From: Variovorax sp. Root473
Lineage (GTDB): Bacteria; Pseudomonadota; Gammaproteobacteria; Burkholderiales; Burkholderiaceae_C
Assembly: GCF_001426505.1 (NCBI RefSeq)
Contig: NZ_LMEV01000004.1
Coordinates: 33,580-84,083, forward strand
DNA: 50,504 nucleotides
Direction: 5' to 3'
The stretch's first letter is position 1; each line of letters opens with the position of its first letter. Shown piece after piece: positions 37,638 to 45,037 of this stretch. The translations under genes were made by a program, and so were the position numbers. The notes under the pieces were generated by a model. The model searched no databases and was not told the DNA's origin. It saw nothing but the letters and a program-made list of their open reading frames with translations.

Positions 37638-39282
37638 GGCTCGCGAGCCGCGTGATGGCGTCCTGGCTTCCGGCCTGCTGGCGCAGGCGGAACTTCTGGA
37701 TCTTTCCCGTGGCCGTCTTCGGCAGCGGCGTGAAGATCACGCGGCGCGGACACTTGAAGTGCGCCAGCCGTTCGCGGCAGAAGGCAATGATCTCCTGCTC
37801 GGTGGGCCGGGCAACACCGGCCCTGAGTTCGATGAAGACGCACGGCACTTCGCCCCACTTGGGGTCGGGCTGCGCGACCACTGCGGCATGCAGCACTGCG
37901 GGGTGGCCATGGACGACGTCCTCGACCTCCACCGAAGAGATGTTCTCGCCGCCCGAGATGATCACGTCCTTCGAGCGGTCGGTGATCTGCGCATACCCGT
38001 TGGCATGCAGGACCGCAACGTCGCCGGTGCGGAACCAGCCGTCGGCGAGCGCCTTGCGCGTGGCCGCCTCGTTCTTGAAGTAGCCCATCATCACGGTGTT
38101 GCCGCGCAGCATGAGTTCGCCCGCCGATCTGCCGTCGGGCACGACTGGCGCGAGGGTGTCGGCGTCGCCGACCATGAGGCCTTCGAACATGGCGGCGCGC
38201 ACGCCCTGGCGCACGCGCAGCGCGCCCTGCTCGGCGGGCGCCAGGTCGTTCCAGCCGTCCTGCCACACGCAGCTCACGGGCGTACCGCAAACCTCCGTGA
38301 TGCCGAAGACGTGCTCCACGTCGAAGCCCATCGCCAGCACCGCGTTCAGCACGGCGAGCGGCGGCGGCGAGCCGGCGGTGAGCACCCGCACGGGGCGCGT
38401 CAGCCGGGTGTCTTTCGCCGCGTCCGCGAGCATCGCCATGACGACCGGCGCCGCACAGAGGTGATCGACCGGATGGCGGTCGATGGCCTCCAGCACGGCC
38501 TCGGCGGACACCCGTCGCAGGCAGACATGCGTGCCCGCGGCCGCAGTCACGGCCCAGGTGAAGCACCACCCGTTCGCGTGGAACATGGGCAGGGTCCACA
38601 GGTACGTCGGCGCGCGGGGCATCGCCCAGTTCGTGATCTGCAGCAGGCTCATGAGGTAGGTGCCGCGGTGGCTGGCGACCACGCCCTTCGGGTCGCCGGT
38701 GGTGCCGGAGGTGTAGTTCAGCGCAATCGGTTGCCACTCGTCGTCGGGCCAGCGGCCGGCGAAGTTCGCGTCGCCACTCGCCAGCAGCGATTCGTAATCG
38801 GTCTCGCCGATGGGTTCGCCGTACGGCGCGAGGTGGTCGTTGATGTCGATCACCGCAGGTGCGCGGTCGAGCAGCTTCAAGGCGGCGGCCACCGTGGCGG
38901 CGAACTCGCGGTCGACCATCAGCAACTTGCACTCGCCGTGGCGCAGGATGAACGCGATGCCTTCGGCGTCCAGGCGATGGTTGATCGCGTTGAGCACCGC
39001 ACCGGCCAGCGGAACGCCGAAGTGGGCCTCCAGCATGGCCGGTGTGTTGGGCGCGAGCACCGAGACAGTGTCGCCCGGCTCGATGCCGCGCATCGCCAGC
39101 GCCGAGGCCAGGCGATGGCAGCGCTCGCGCGTCTGCGACCAGGTTCTCGTGAGGTCGCCGTGCACCACCGCCACGCGGTTCGGATGCGCGAGCGCCGCGC
39201 GGTCGAGAAAGCCCAGAGGCGTGAGCGGCACATGATTTGCTGCGCAGCGTTCGAGGCCCTGTGCATAGGATGGCGCGCTCAT
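37630..39282 (-). CDS. AMP-dependent acyl-CoA synthetase/ligase
   Basis: A 550-residue ANL-superfamily ligase. Key motifs are present: NYTSGTTGDPKGVV (near residue 190), the TGDVAVLHANGYAQITDRSKD hinge region and the catalytic Lys in PKTATGKIQKF near the C-terminus. It would activate a carboxylic acid as acyl-AMP and then acyl-CoA; medium-chain or aromatic acids are usual for this group, but specificity cannot be told. The start at ATG 39282 overlaps the nitroreductase stop as ATGA. Confidence 0.92.
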   Translation of the reverse strand: MSAPSYAQGLERCAANHVPLTPLGFLDRAALAHPNRVAVVHGDLTRTWSQTRERCHRLASALAMRGIEPGDTVSVLAPNTPAMLEAHFGVPLAGAVLNAINHRLDAEGIAFILRHGECKLLMVDREFAATVAAALKLLDRAPAVIDINDHLAPYGEPIGETDYESLLASGDANFAGRWPDDEWQPIALNYTSGTTGDPKGVVASHRGTYLMSLLQITNWAMPRAPTYLWTLPMFHANGWCFTWAVTAAAGTHVCLRRVSAEAVLEAIDRHPVDHLCAAPVVMAMLADAAKDTRLTRPVRVLTAGSPPPLAVLNAVLAMGFDVEHVFGITEVCGTPVSCVWQDGWNDLAPAEQGALRVRQGVRAAMFEGLMVGDADTLAPVVPDGRSAGELMLRGNTVMMGYFKNEAATRKALADGWFRTGDVAVLHANGYAQITDRSKDVIISGGENISSVEVEDVVHGHPAVLHAAVVAQPDPKWGEVPCVFIELRAGVARPTEQEIIAFCRERLAHFKCPRRVIFTPLPKTATGKIQKFRLRQQAGSQDAITRLASHG

Positions 39283-40019
39283 GCGGTGGTCTCCTTGGTG
39301 GTGTCGTGGAAGGTCGTGAAGGCGGAAACCGGCTCGCGCTCGGTGACGAGCGAGTTCTCGATCGATGACGGGTCGGCGTAGCCCAGGCTCATGCCGCAGA
39401 CCAGCATCTGGCCGGCCGGGATGTCCAGCAGGTCCGCGATCTGGCGATGGAATTTCAGGAAGGCGGCTTGTGGGCAGGTGTGGAGGTTGCGGCCGCGCGC
39501 GGCGACCATCACGCTCTGCAGGAACATGCCGTAGTCCAGCAGGCTGCCTTCCTGGAGTTCGCGGTCGACCGTGAAGAACAGGCCCACGGGCGCATCGAAG
39601 AAGCGGTAGTTGCGCCCGTGCTGCAGGTGCATGCGCTGCTTGTCGCCCTTGGCGATGCCGAGCAGACCGTAGAGGTCCCAGCCGACCTTGCGGCGCCGCT
39701 CCAGGTACGGCGAAAACCACTCGCGCGGGTAGTAGTCGTAGGGCTCGAGCAGTTCGCCCGACCGCGCGGGATCGTCGTCGAGTGCGGCGATCGCCGCCGA
39801 CAGTCTGGCTTTTGCAGGCCCGGTCAGCACATGCACATGCCAGGGCTGCATGTTCATGCCGGAGGCGCTGTAGCGTGCGGTCGAGAGGATCGCCTCGATC
39901 TCTTCGCGGGGCACTGCCCGGGGCAGGAACGCCCGGACGCTGCGGCGGGTGGCAATGGCCCAGTCGACCGCGGCGTTCAGCGCATGGGCGTCCAGCGGCG
40001 GCGCCGTCATTCGGTTCAT
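39279..40019 (-). CDS. Nitroreductase-family flavoprotein
   Basis: A 246-residue FMN-binding oxidoreductase. The N-terminal AIATRRSVRAFLPRAVPREEI helix and ARYSASGMNMQPWHVHV are typical FMN contacts, and GMSLGYADPSSIENSL closes the fold. It would reduce nitro- or quinone-type compounds with NAD(P)H. AAGGAA precedes ATG 40019. First gene of the ligase/MaoC operon; the combination suggests catabolism of a substituted acid. Confidence 0.9.
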   Translation of the reverse strand: MNRMTAPPLDAHALNAAVDWAIATRRSVRAFLPRAVPREEIEAILSTARYSASGMNMQPWHVHVLTGPAKARLSAAIAALDDDPARSGELLEPYDYYPREWFSPYLERRRKVGWDLYGLLGIAKGDKQRMHLQHGRNYRFFDAPVGLFFTVDRELQEGSLLDYGMFLQSVMVAARGRNLHTCPQAAFLKFHRQIADLLDIPAGQMLVCGMSLGYADPSSIENSLVTEREPVSAFTTFHDTTKETTA

Positions 40020-40233
40020 TCAGGGTTCCTTGCTATTTCGAAGCCGGGCGAATCGCCCGGTCGCGGTCATGGCCGACGTGCTGCATGCGGTCTCCTGTCG
40101 TTCTGTCTGTCGCGAGATGCGATGTCGACGGGAGGTTAGTTCTGCAGGCGGCGCGCATCCATGCCCGCGCGTCTCGATCTGGATGGGGCGTTCGGACATG
40201 CCGGCATGGCCGGCGAACGCCGCGGGCTTCGGC
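40020..40233. other. Intergenic region upstream of nitroreductase operon
   Basis: A 214-bp stretch between the AraC-type regulator gene and the nitroreductase operon on the same strand. It holds no gene and no confident terminator; the operon promoter is expected here but no clear -35/-10 pair could be picked. Confidence 0.4.
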
Positions 40234-41259
40234 TTATTCCGGCGCGGGCGCTGGCGCGGACGAGCGATAGGCGCCGGGGCTGACGCCTGTCCATTTCTTG
40301 AAGGCGCGATGGAAGGCACTCGTTTCCTGGAAGCCGGTGCGGGCCGCGACTTCGGCCACCGTCAGCGAGGCGCTCGACAGCAGGTCGATGGCAATGTCGC
40401 GCCGCAGGTCGTCCTTCACGCGCTGGTAGCTCACGCCCTCCTGCTGCAGGCGGCGTTGCAGCGTGGTGCCGGAAACGCAGAGTTCCTGTGCGAGCTTTTC
40501 GAGTTCGGGCCACGCCTCGGGCATCTGGCTGCGCAACCTGTTGCGCACCTGGGCGCTGGTGCTGGCATCGTTGCGGTACTTGACCAGCAGGTTGGCCGGC
40601 GCTTCTCGCAGGAAGTTGTCGACCGTGGCGGGCGACTCCGCGATCTTCAGGTCCAGCAGATCGCTGGCGAAGCTGATGTGCGTGGTCTCGCCGTTGAATT
40701 TCACGTTCTCGCAGAAGCGTGTGCGGTAGTGGCTGTCGTCGCCGGGGGGCGGGCACCGGAACTGCATCTCGCGCAGGGGAATGCGCCGGTGCACGAGCCA
40801 GCAGGCCAGGCCGTGCACGAGGATGAACCAGGTGCCGTAGCCGAACAGCCGGCGCAGAACGCCGCCGTCATGCAGAACCACGCGCGCCTCGTCGCCGTCG
40901 CAGACCAGCTCGCCGCGGAAGTCGTCCAGCGTGGCGTGCAGGAACCTCAGGATGCGGCGCAGCGCATGCGCCAGGTTGTCGGCGTTGACCGCCGCGCGCG
41001 TCATGAGCGCATAGCTGCCGCGGCGAAGCCCGTGGCTGTCCAGGCCGAAGAACTCGTCGTCCATCAGGTCGGCCAGTGCCACCCACATCTGCGAGTACGC
41101 CGCCGCCGAGATGCGCGCACGCGGCGCGTTCAAGAGCTCGCGATCGATCTTGGCGCTTTCGAAGACGCTGCTGACGTCCATGTTCCGCAGCGCCGCGGCG
41201 TGGATGGCCTCGTGCACCAGTTCGATGGACACGGTTCCCTTCTGGCCTGCGGACTTCAT
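40234..41259 (-). CDS. AraC-family transcriptional regulator (OruR-like)
   Basis: A 341-residue regulator with an N-terminal Arabinose_bd-type ligand domain (about 20-205) and a C-terminal double HTH of the AraC type (about 240-335, with ELCVSGTTLQRRLQQEG and VAARTGFQETSAFHRAFKKW). It ends 214 bp before the nitroreductase operon and is the obvious candidate to control it. It lies 6 bp after the TetR-type gene and is probably in the same transcript. Confidence 0.9.
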   Translation of the reverse strand: MKSAGQKGTVSIELVHEAIHAAALRNMDVSSVFESAKIDRELLNAPRARISAAAYSQMWVALADLMDDEFFGLDSHGLRRGSYALMTRAAVNADNLAHALRRILRFLHATLDDFRGELVCDGDEARVVLHDGGVLRRLFGYGTWFILVHGLACWLVHRRIPLREMQFRCPPPGDDSHYRTRFCENVKFNGETTHISFASDLLDLKIAESPATVDNFLREAPANLLVKYRNDASTSAQVRNRLRSQMPEAWPELEKLAQELCVSGTTLQRRLQQEGVSYQRVKDDLRRDIAIDLLSSASLTVAEVAARTGFQETSAFHRAFKKWTGVSPGAYRSSAPAPAPE

Positions 41260-41265
41260 GCGGAC

Positions 41266-41871
41266 TCAGCTGGCCGGGGAATCCGGCGCGCCCGGTGACG
41301 CCGGGGCAAGCCCCGACAGGACGGCGCTGCGGCAGGCGTCCAGGATTTCATCGGCAAGCGGCGAGTCGTCGGGACAGGCCCGCGACAGCACGATGGCACC
41401 GACGACCTGCGCAATGAGGGCGATCCGCCGGGCGCGTGCCTTGGCGCGCTGCTTGCCTCCTTCGGGCGCGTCGAACGGGGCGCCCAGCGTGCCGAGCACG
41501 CTTTCGATGCCGGTCGCAAACGCGGTCTTGATCGCCTCCGGCTGGCGCCCGGCGTCGGCGCACAGCGCAGCCATCGTGCAGCCGTCGCCGGGCGCGTCGC
41601 GGTGCTCGCGGGACAGGTACTGCTTGAGGAACGCGACCGCGTCGACGCCGTCGGCTTTGGCGGCCGTCTGCGCGAAACCGCAGGTTGCGGCTTGCGCCAT
41701 CAGGTCGGCCTTGGACCCGAAGTGCTTGTAGAACCCGCCGTGGGTGAAGCCTGCGAACGCCATCAGGTCGGCGATTCCCACGCCGTCGTAGCCACGCTCG
41801 CGAAACAGCGTGGACGCCGTCTCGACGATGTGCGCCCGGTTCGCCTGGGCCTGCGCTTTGGTGACCTTCAT
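41266..41871 (-). CDS. TetR-family transcriptional regulator
   Basis: A 201-residue repressor with an N-terminal HTH (residues about 8-55; GIADLMAFAGFTHGGFYKHF is the recognition region) and a C-terminal ligand domain of the TetR_C_13-like type. The preferred start is ATG 41871; an upstream frame start near 41910 is possible. The region upstream carries two identical-spacing palindromes, suggesting it represses both itself and the divergent SDR gene, as in the familiar TetR-SDR layout. Confidence 0.9.
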   Translation of the reverse strand: MKVTKAQAQANRAHIVETASTLFRERGYDGVGIADLMAFAGFTHGGFYKHFGSKADLMAQAATCGFAQTAAKADGVDAVAFLKQYLSREHRDAPGDGCTMAALCADAGRQPEAIKTAFATGIESVLGTLGAPFDAPEGGKQRAKARARRIALIAQVVGAIVLSRACPDDSPLADEILDACRSAVLSGLAPASPGAPDSPAS

Positions 41872-41920
41872 GTCCAGGATCTCTCTCGGTATGCCATCAG
41901 TGATGGCCATGAATATACAT

Positions 41921-41972
41921 TGATGTTATTCATCATCAAAGCCATTGACAACAAAGATGATGATCGACATCA
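41921..41972. promoter_or_regulatory. Two TetR operators with SDR promoter
   Basis: TGATG-N5-CATCA occurs twice: 41921-41935 and 41958-41972, with 37 bp between centres. A TTGACA (41945-41950) and CATCAT (41968-41973) pair with 17-bp spacing forms a plus-strand promoter whose -10 overlaps the second operator. The AT-rich stretch contrasts with the GC-rich flanks. Confidence 0.7.
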
Positions 41973-42171
41973 TTGATACAACTTACCTTGAAAGGGCTTC
42001 CGGACATGAGAGATACCCACCTGACCGCTCCTGTCTGCTTCGTCGAAGTGGAGGGCAACAAATTCGGCTGTCCCCGGCCATTCGCCCCTCGCTGATTCCG
42101 CCACCCGCGGGTCGTTTTTCCACGCTGCCTGTCGCGGCATGGCCGCATCTTTTCCCTCACGAGCAAACCCC

Positions 42172-42960
42172 ATGACCTCTCATTCCACTGTTCTCGTCAC
42201 CGGCGCATCGACCGGCATTGGCGCCATCTATGCCGAGCGCTTTGCACGCCGCGGCCACGGCCTCGTGCTGGTGGCGCGCGACAAGGCACGGCTGGAAGCG
42301 CTCGCGGCGCGCCTGCGCCAGGAAACCGGTGCTGCCGTCGACATCCTCGTGGCCGACCTGACGCAGCCCGGCGACCTGGCCGCGGTTGAAACGCGACTGC
42401 GCGGGGACGCCAGCATCGAAACCCTCATCAACAACGCCGGTGCCGCGCTGTCCGGGCCGTTCGTCGACCAATCGACGGACGATGTCGCCCGCCTGGTCAC
42501 CCTCAACACCACCGCGCTGGTCAGGCTGGCCAGCGCCGTGGCGCCGCGCCTGGTGCGGGCGGGCAAGGGCGCGATCGTCAACATCGGCTCGGTGGTCGGC
42601 CTTGCGCCGGAGTTCGGCATGTCGGTCTATGGCGCGACGAAGGCCTTCGTGCTGTTCCTGTCGCAGGGGCTGAGCCTGGAGCTCGCGCCCCAGGGCGTCT
42701 ACGTGCAGGCGGTGCTGCCCGCCGGAACCCGCACCGAGATCTGGGCGCGCGCGGGCATCGACACCCAGGCAATGCCCGACCTGATGGGCGTGGAGGACCT
42801 GGTGGATGCCGCACTGGTCGGCTTCGACCGCCGCGAACTCGTGACCATCCCGCCGCTGCACGACCCCGCGCGCTGGGAAGCACTGAACACGGCGCGCCAG
42901 GCACTGGTCGGCGACCTCCGTCAGGCACAGGTTGCACCGCGTTATCGCACCGCTGCCTGA
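42172..42960 (+). CDS. SDR-family oxidoreductase
   Basis: A 262-residue short-chain dehydrogenase with TGASTGIG (near residue 9), NNAG and the catalytic Ser...YGATK (near 155). Coenzyme is NAD(P)H; substrate unknown. It starts at ATG 42172, about 200 bp from the TetR operators, and is followed 62 bp later by a quinone-oxidoreductase-like gene, so the two are likely one TetR-controlled unit that reduces or detoxifies a carbonyl or quinone compound. Confidence 0.92.
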   Translation: MTSHSTVLVTGASTGIGAIYAERFARRGHGLVLVARDKARLEALAARLRQETGAAVDILVADLTQPGDLAAVETRLRGDASIETLINNAGAALSGPFVDQSTDDVARLVTLNTTALVRLASAVAPRLVRAGKGAIVNIGSVVGLAPEFGMSVYGATKAFVLFLSQGLSLELAPQGVYVQAVLPAGTRTEIWARAGIDTQAMPDLMGVEDLVDAALVGFDRRELVTIPPLHDPARWEALNTARQALVGDLRQAQVAPRYRTAA

Positions 42961-43022
42961 GCCTTCACCTGCGGTGCAGGGCCGCGCGAAAACCATCCAA
43001 TCCAACAGCAAAAAGAGCCGCC

Positions 43023-44024
43023 ATGAAAGCGTTCACCATCGACCGTTATGGAAAGAAGGAAGCCGGCCGCATGGCCGACATGCCTGAACCCGAGGTGCGC
43101 GACGACGACGTCCTGATCCAGGTCCACGCGGCGAGCATCAATGCCCTGGACTCGAAGATCAAGAGCGGCGAATTCAAACTGATTCTTCCCTACCGCTTCC
43201 CCCTGATCCTGGGCAACGACCTGGCCGGGACGGTTGTGCGGGTCGGCGCTCGCGTTCGCAGCTTCAAACCGGGCGACGAGGTCTATGCGCGCCCCGACGA
43301 CGATCGCATCGGCACCTTCGCCGAGTTCATTGCCGTCAAGGAATCGTCGCTGGCGCTGAAGCCCAAAAACCTCAGCATGGTCGAGGCCGCGTCCGTTCCT
43401 CTGGTGGCCCTGACCGCCTGGCAGGTGCTGGTCGAAACCGCCAAGCTGAAAAAGGGGCAGAAGGTGCTGATCCACGCCGGCTCCGGCGGCGTCGGCACCA
43501 TCGCCATCCAGCTTGCCAGGCATCTCGGGGCGTTCGTGGCCACGACCACCAGCACGGCCAATGTCGCCTGGGTGAAGGCCTTGGGCGCGGACGTCGTCAT
43601 CGATTACAAGCAGCAGGACTTCGCCACGGTGCTCCGCGACTACGACGTGGTGCTGAACAGTCTCGGCAGCGGCGAGCTGCACAAATCCGTCCAGATTCTC
43701 AAGCCGGGCGGGCACCTCATCTCCATCTCGGGGCCGCCCACCCCGGTGTTCGCCATCGCGCGAGGACTGGCCTGGCCGCTCCGGCAGGTGCTGCGTCTGG
43801 TGAGTTTCGGCATCAGGAACAAGGCAAAGAAGAACGGGGGCCACTACACCTTCGTCTTCATGCGGGCCGACGGGGCGCAGTTGCGAGAGATCACCGCCCT
43901 CATCGAGTCCGGCGCCATCCGCCCGGTCGTCGACAAGGTATTCCCGTTTCAGGACACCCACAAAGCCTTGGCCTACGTCGACAGTGGGCGCGCCAAGGGT
44001 AAAGTCGTGGTGCAAATGGTGTAG
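43023..44024 (+). CDS. NADP-dependent quinone-oxidoreductase-like (zinc-independent MDR) enzyme
   Basis: A 333-residue medium-chain dehydrogenase/reductase with GroES-like N-terminal fold and Rossmann motif AGSGGVGTIAIQLAR near residue 155. The zinc-binding Cys residues of alcohol dehydrogenases are absent, as in quinone oxidoreductase and enoyl reductase members. Expected to reduce enones or quinones with NADPH. Second gene after the SDR, sharing its promoter. Last chromosomal gene before the IS remnant and island edge. Confidence 0.9.
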   Translation: MKAFTIDRYGKKEAGRMADMPEPEVRDDDVLIQVHAASINALDSKIKSGEFKLILPYRFPLILGNDLAGTVVRVGARVRSFKPGDEVYARPDDDRIGTFAEFIAVKESSLALKPKNLSMVEAASVPLVALTAWQVLVETAKLKKGQKVLIHAGSGGVGTIAIQLARHLGAFVATTTSTANVAWVKALGADVVIDYKQQDFATVLRDYDVVLNSLGSGELHKSVQILKPGGHLISISGPPTPVFAIARGLAWPLRQVLRLVSFGIRNKAKKNGGHYTFVFMRADGAQLREITALIESGAIRPVVDKVFPFQDTHKALAYVDSGRAKGKVVVQMV

Positions 44025-44513
44025 CTGCCGCATGCCTGCACCAGCGTCTTCGATCGGGCCCTTGCCCCGTCTGTTGGGCCAATTTTCCGCAGGTCAGCTG
44101 GAACGAGCGCTTCGAATCGCCCGGGTGCGCCCAAACGGAAGTGGGTGGCCGACCTCACGTACATCTGGACGGCCGAGGGCTGGCTGTATGCCGCTGCGGT
44201 GCTCGATCTGTACTCGCGTGGCATCGTCGGCTGGTCGATGCAGGGCAGCATGAACTCGCAGCTCGTGGCCGATGCGTTGATGATGGCCGTGTGGCGCCGG
44301 GGCAAGCCGCTCCGTTGCTGCATCACCACGATCAAGGAAGCCAAGGCGGATTCAACCGGTCGTCGCAACACCTCGATCATGGAGGTGTTTATGAGCCGAC
44401 CTCCAAGGTGGATGCAGCAGCCCACTGTTCCCCGACTTGTTCCCCGGTTCAGCCTTGGCTGCCAGCAAATCTCGTCGGAAGTCCTTGCACGATAAACAAC
44501 TGACTGCCCAATG
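44025..44513 (+). pseudogene. Eroded IS3-type transposase remnant
   Basis: From about 44115 to 44345 the plus strand reads [34 protein letters not shown], the start of the DDE/rve core of an IS3-family OrfB. The frame then shifts: the following [10 protein letters not shown], carrying the second catalytic Asp, is read in the next frame. After that the sequence departs from OrfB and no final Glu is found, so the gene is truncated at both ends and frameshifted. The tail with GGTCGTCGCAACACCT may be the end of another insertion element. No terminal repeats could be paired. Confidence 0.7.
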
Positions 44514-44547
44514 AAAAAGGGCGTTCACTGGACTTCAGTGAACGCCC
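44514..44547 (-). terminator. Terminator of the (displaced) ssrA 3' end
   Basis: Perfect 12-bp stem GGGCGTTCACTG / CAGTGAACGCCC, loop GACTT, followed on the minus strand by five T residues (44514-44518 on plus are A). It starts 13 bases after the CCA end of the ssrA fragment, where the natural tmRNA terminator would be. Confidence 0.85.
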
Positions 44548-44560
44548 TAGGACGTTGTGT

Positions 44561-44590
44561 TGGTGGAGCTGGGGGGATTTGAACCCCCGA
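44561..44590 (-). other. Displaced 3' end of ssrA (tmRNA), island attachment site
   Basis: On the minus strand this reads as a T-arm with 5-bp stem and loop TTCAAAT, then CAGCTCCACCA, the characteristic 3' end of tmRNA. The rest of the molecule, which should lie to the right and begin GGGGCTG, is missing: the sequence beyond is unrelated. This is what remains when an element integrates into the 3' end of ssrA and supplies its own copy; the complete ssrA should be at the far end of the element, right of the window. Confidence 0.75.
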
Positions 44591-44659
44591 GTAATCGGGC
44601 TGGAAGCCTTTATCCATGCGGGTCTTGGATTTTTCAGGTGCTCGCGTGTGAAAAATGAG
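44591..44659. other. Attachment-site arm of the element
   Basis: AT-richer, non-coding stretch between the ssrA fragment and the first phage-type open frame. It probably contains the outer part of the att site; no integrase gene is adjacent. Confidence 0.4.
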
Positions 44660-44662
44660 TGA

Positions 44663-44860
44663 ATTTCTACGCGCGTCGATCAGGCCTCGACAGGCCCAGC
44701 GTCGAACAACTCGACCGGTGGCACCTTCAGCATTGCTCTCGGCGACTACCAGGTCACGCCCGGCGTAGGCACCGAGCGCTGGACCGTCACCAACCTGAAG
44801 ACCGGCGAGTCCGTCTACGACGGGATCGGGCCGGTCGAGATTAAACGTGCCGACGCCTGA
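44663..44860 (+). pseudogene. 3' fragment of a phage structural-type protein gene
   Basis: A 65-codon open frame with no start codon, following an in-frame TGA at 44660. The translation contains GGTFSIALGDYQVTPGVGTE and TGESVYDGIGPVEI, which looks like a beta-rich phage structural or decoration domain rather than random frame. The 5' end is missing on the side facing the attachment site, so the gene was either deleted or split by integration. A good terminator follows. Confidence 0.5.
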
Positions 44861-44909
44861 TAGATGTGCCGCCCTTCACGGACGGCACGCTGGGGGAAAG
44901 AAAGAAAGG

Positions 44910-44929
44910 CCCGCGCAAGCGGGTTTTTT
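44910..44929 (+). terminator. Rho-independent terminator
   Basis: Stem CCCGC / GCGGG with GCAA loop followed by six T residues, downstream of the structural-protein fragment. Confidence 0.85.
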
Positions 44930-45037
44930 CTTGGTCGGCGCTCAGCGTCCACCGGTTTCCGTGGACTCCCACAAATGCGGTATTTCGTTTACAAACCCTC
45001 GGGATAGATTCAAGTGGCCGCAAATCGAGGAGACGTC

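Noticed and set aside
44561..44650. A complete tRNA gene on the minus strand.
   Set aside because: Only the T-arm and acceptor 3' half are present; no D-arm, anticodon arm or matching GGGGCTG 5' acceptor strand was found within about 400 bases.
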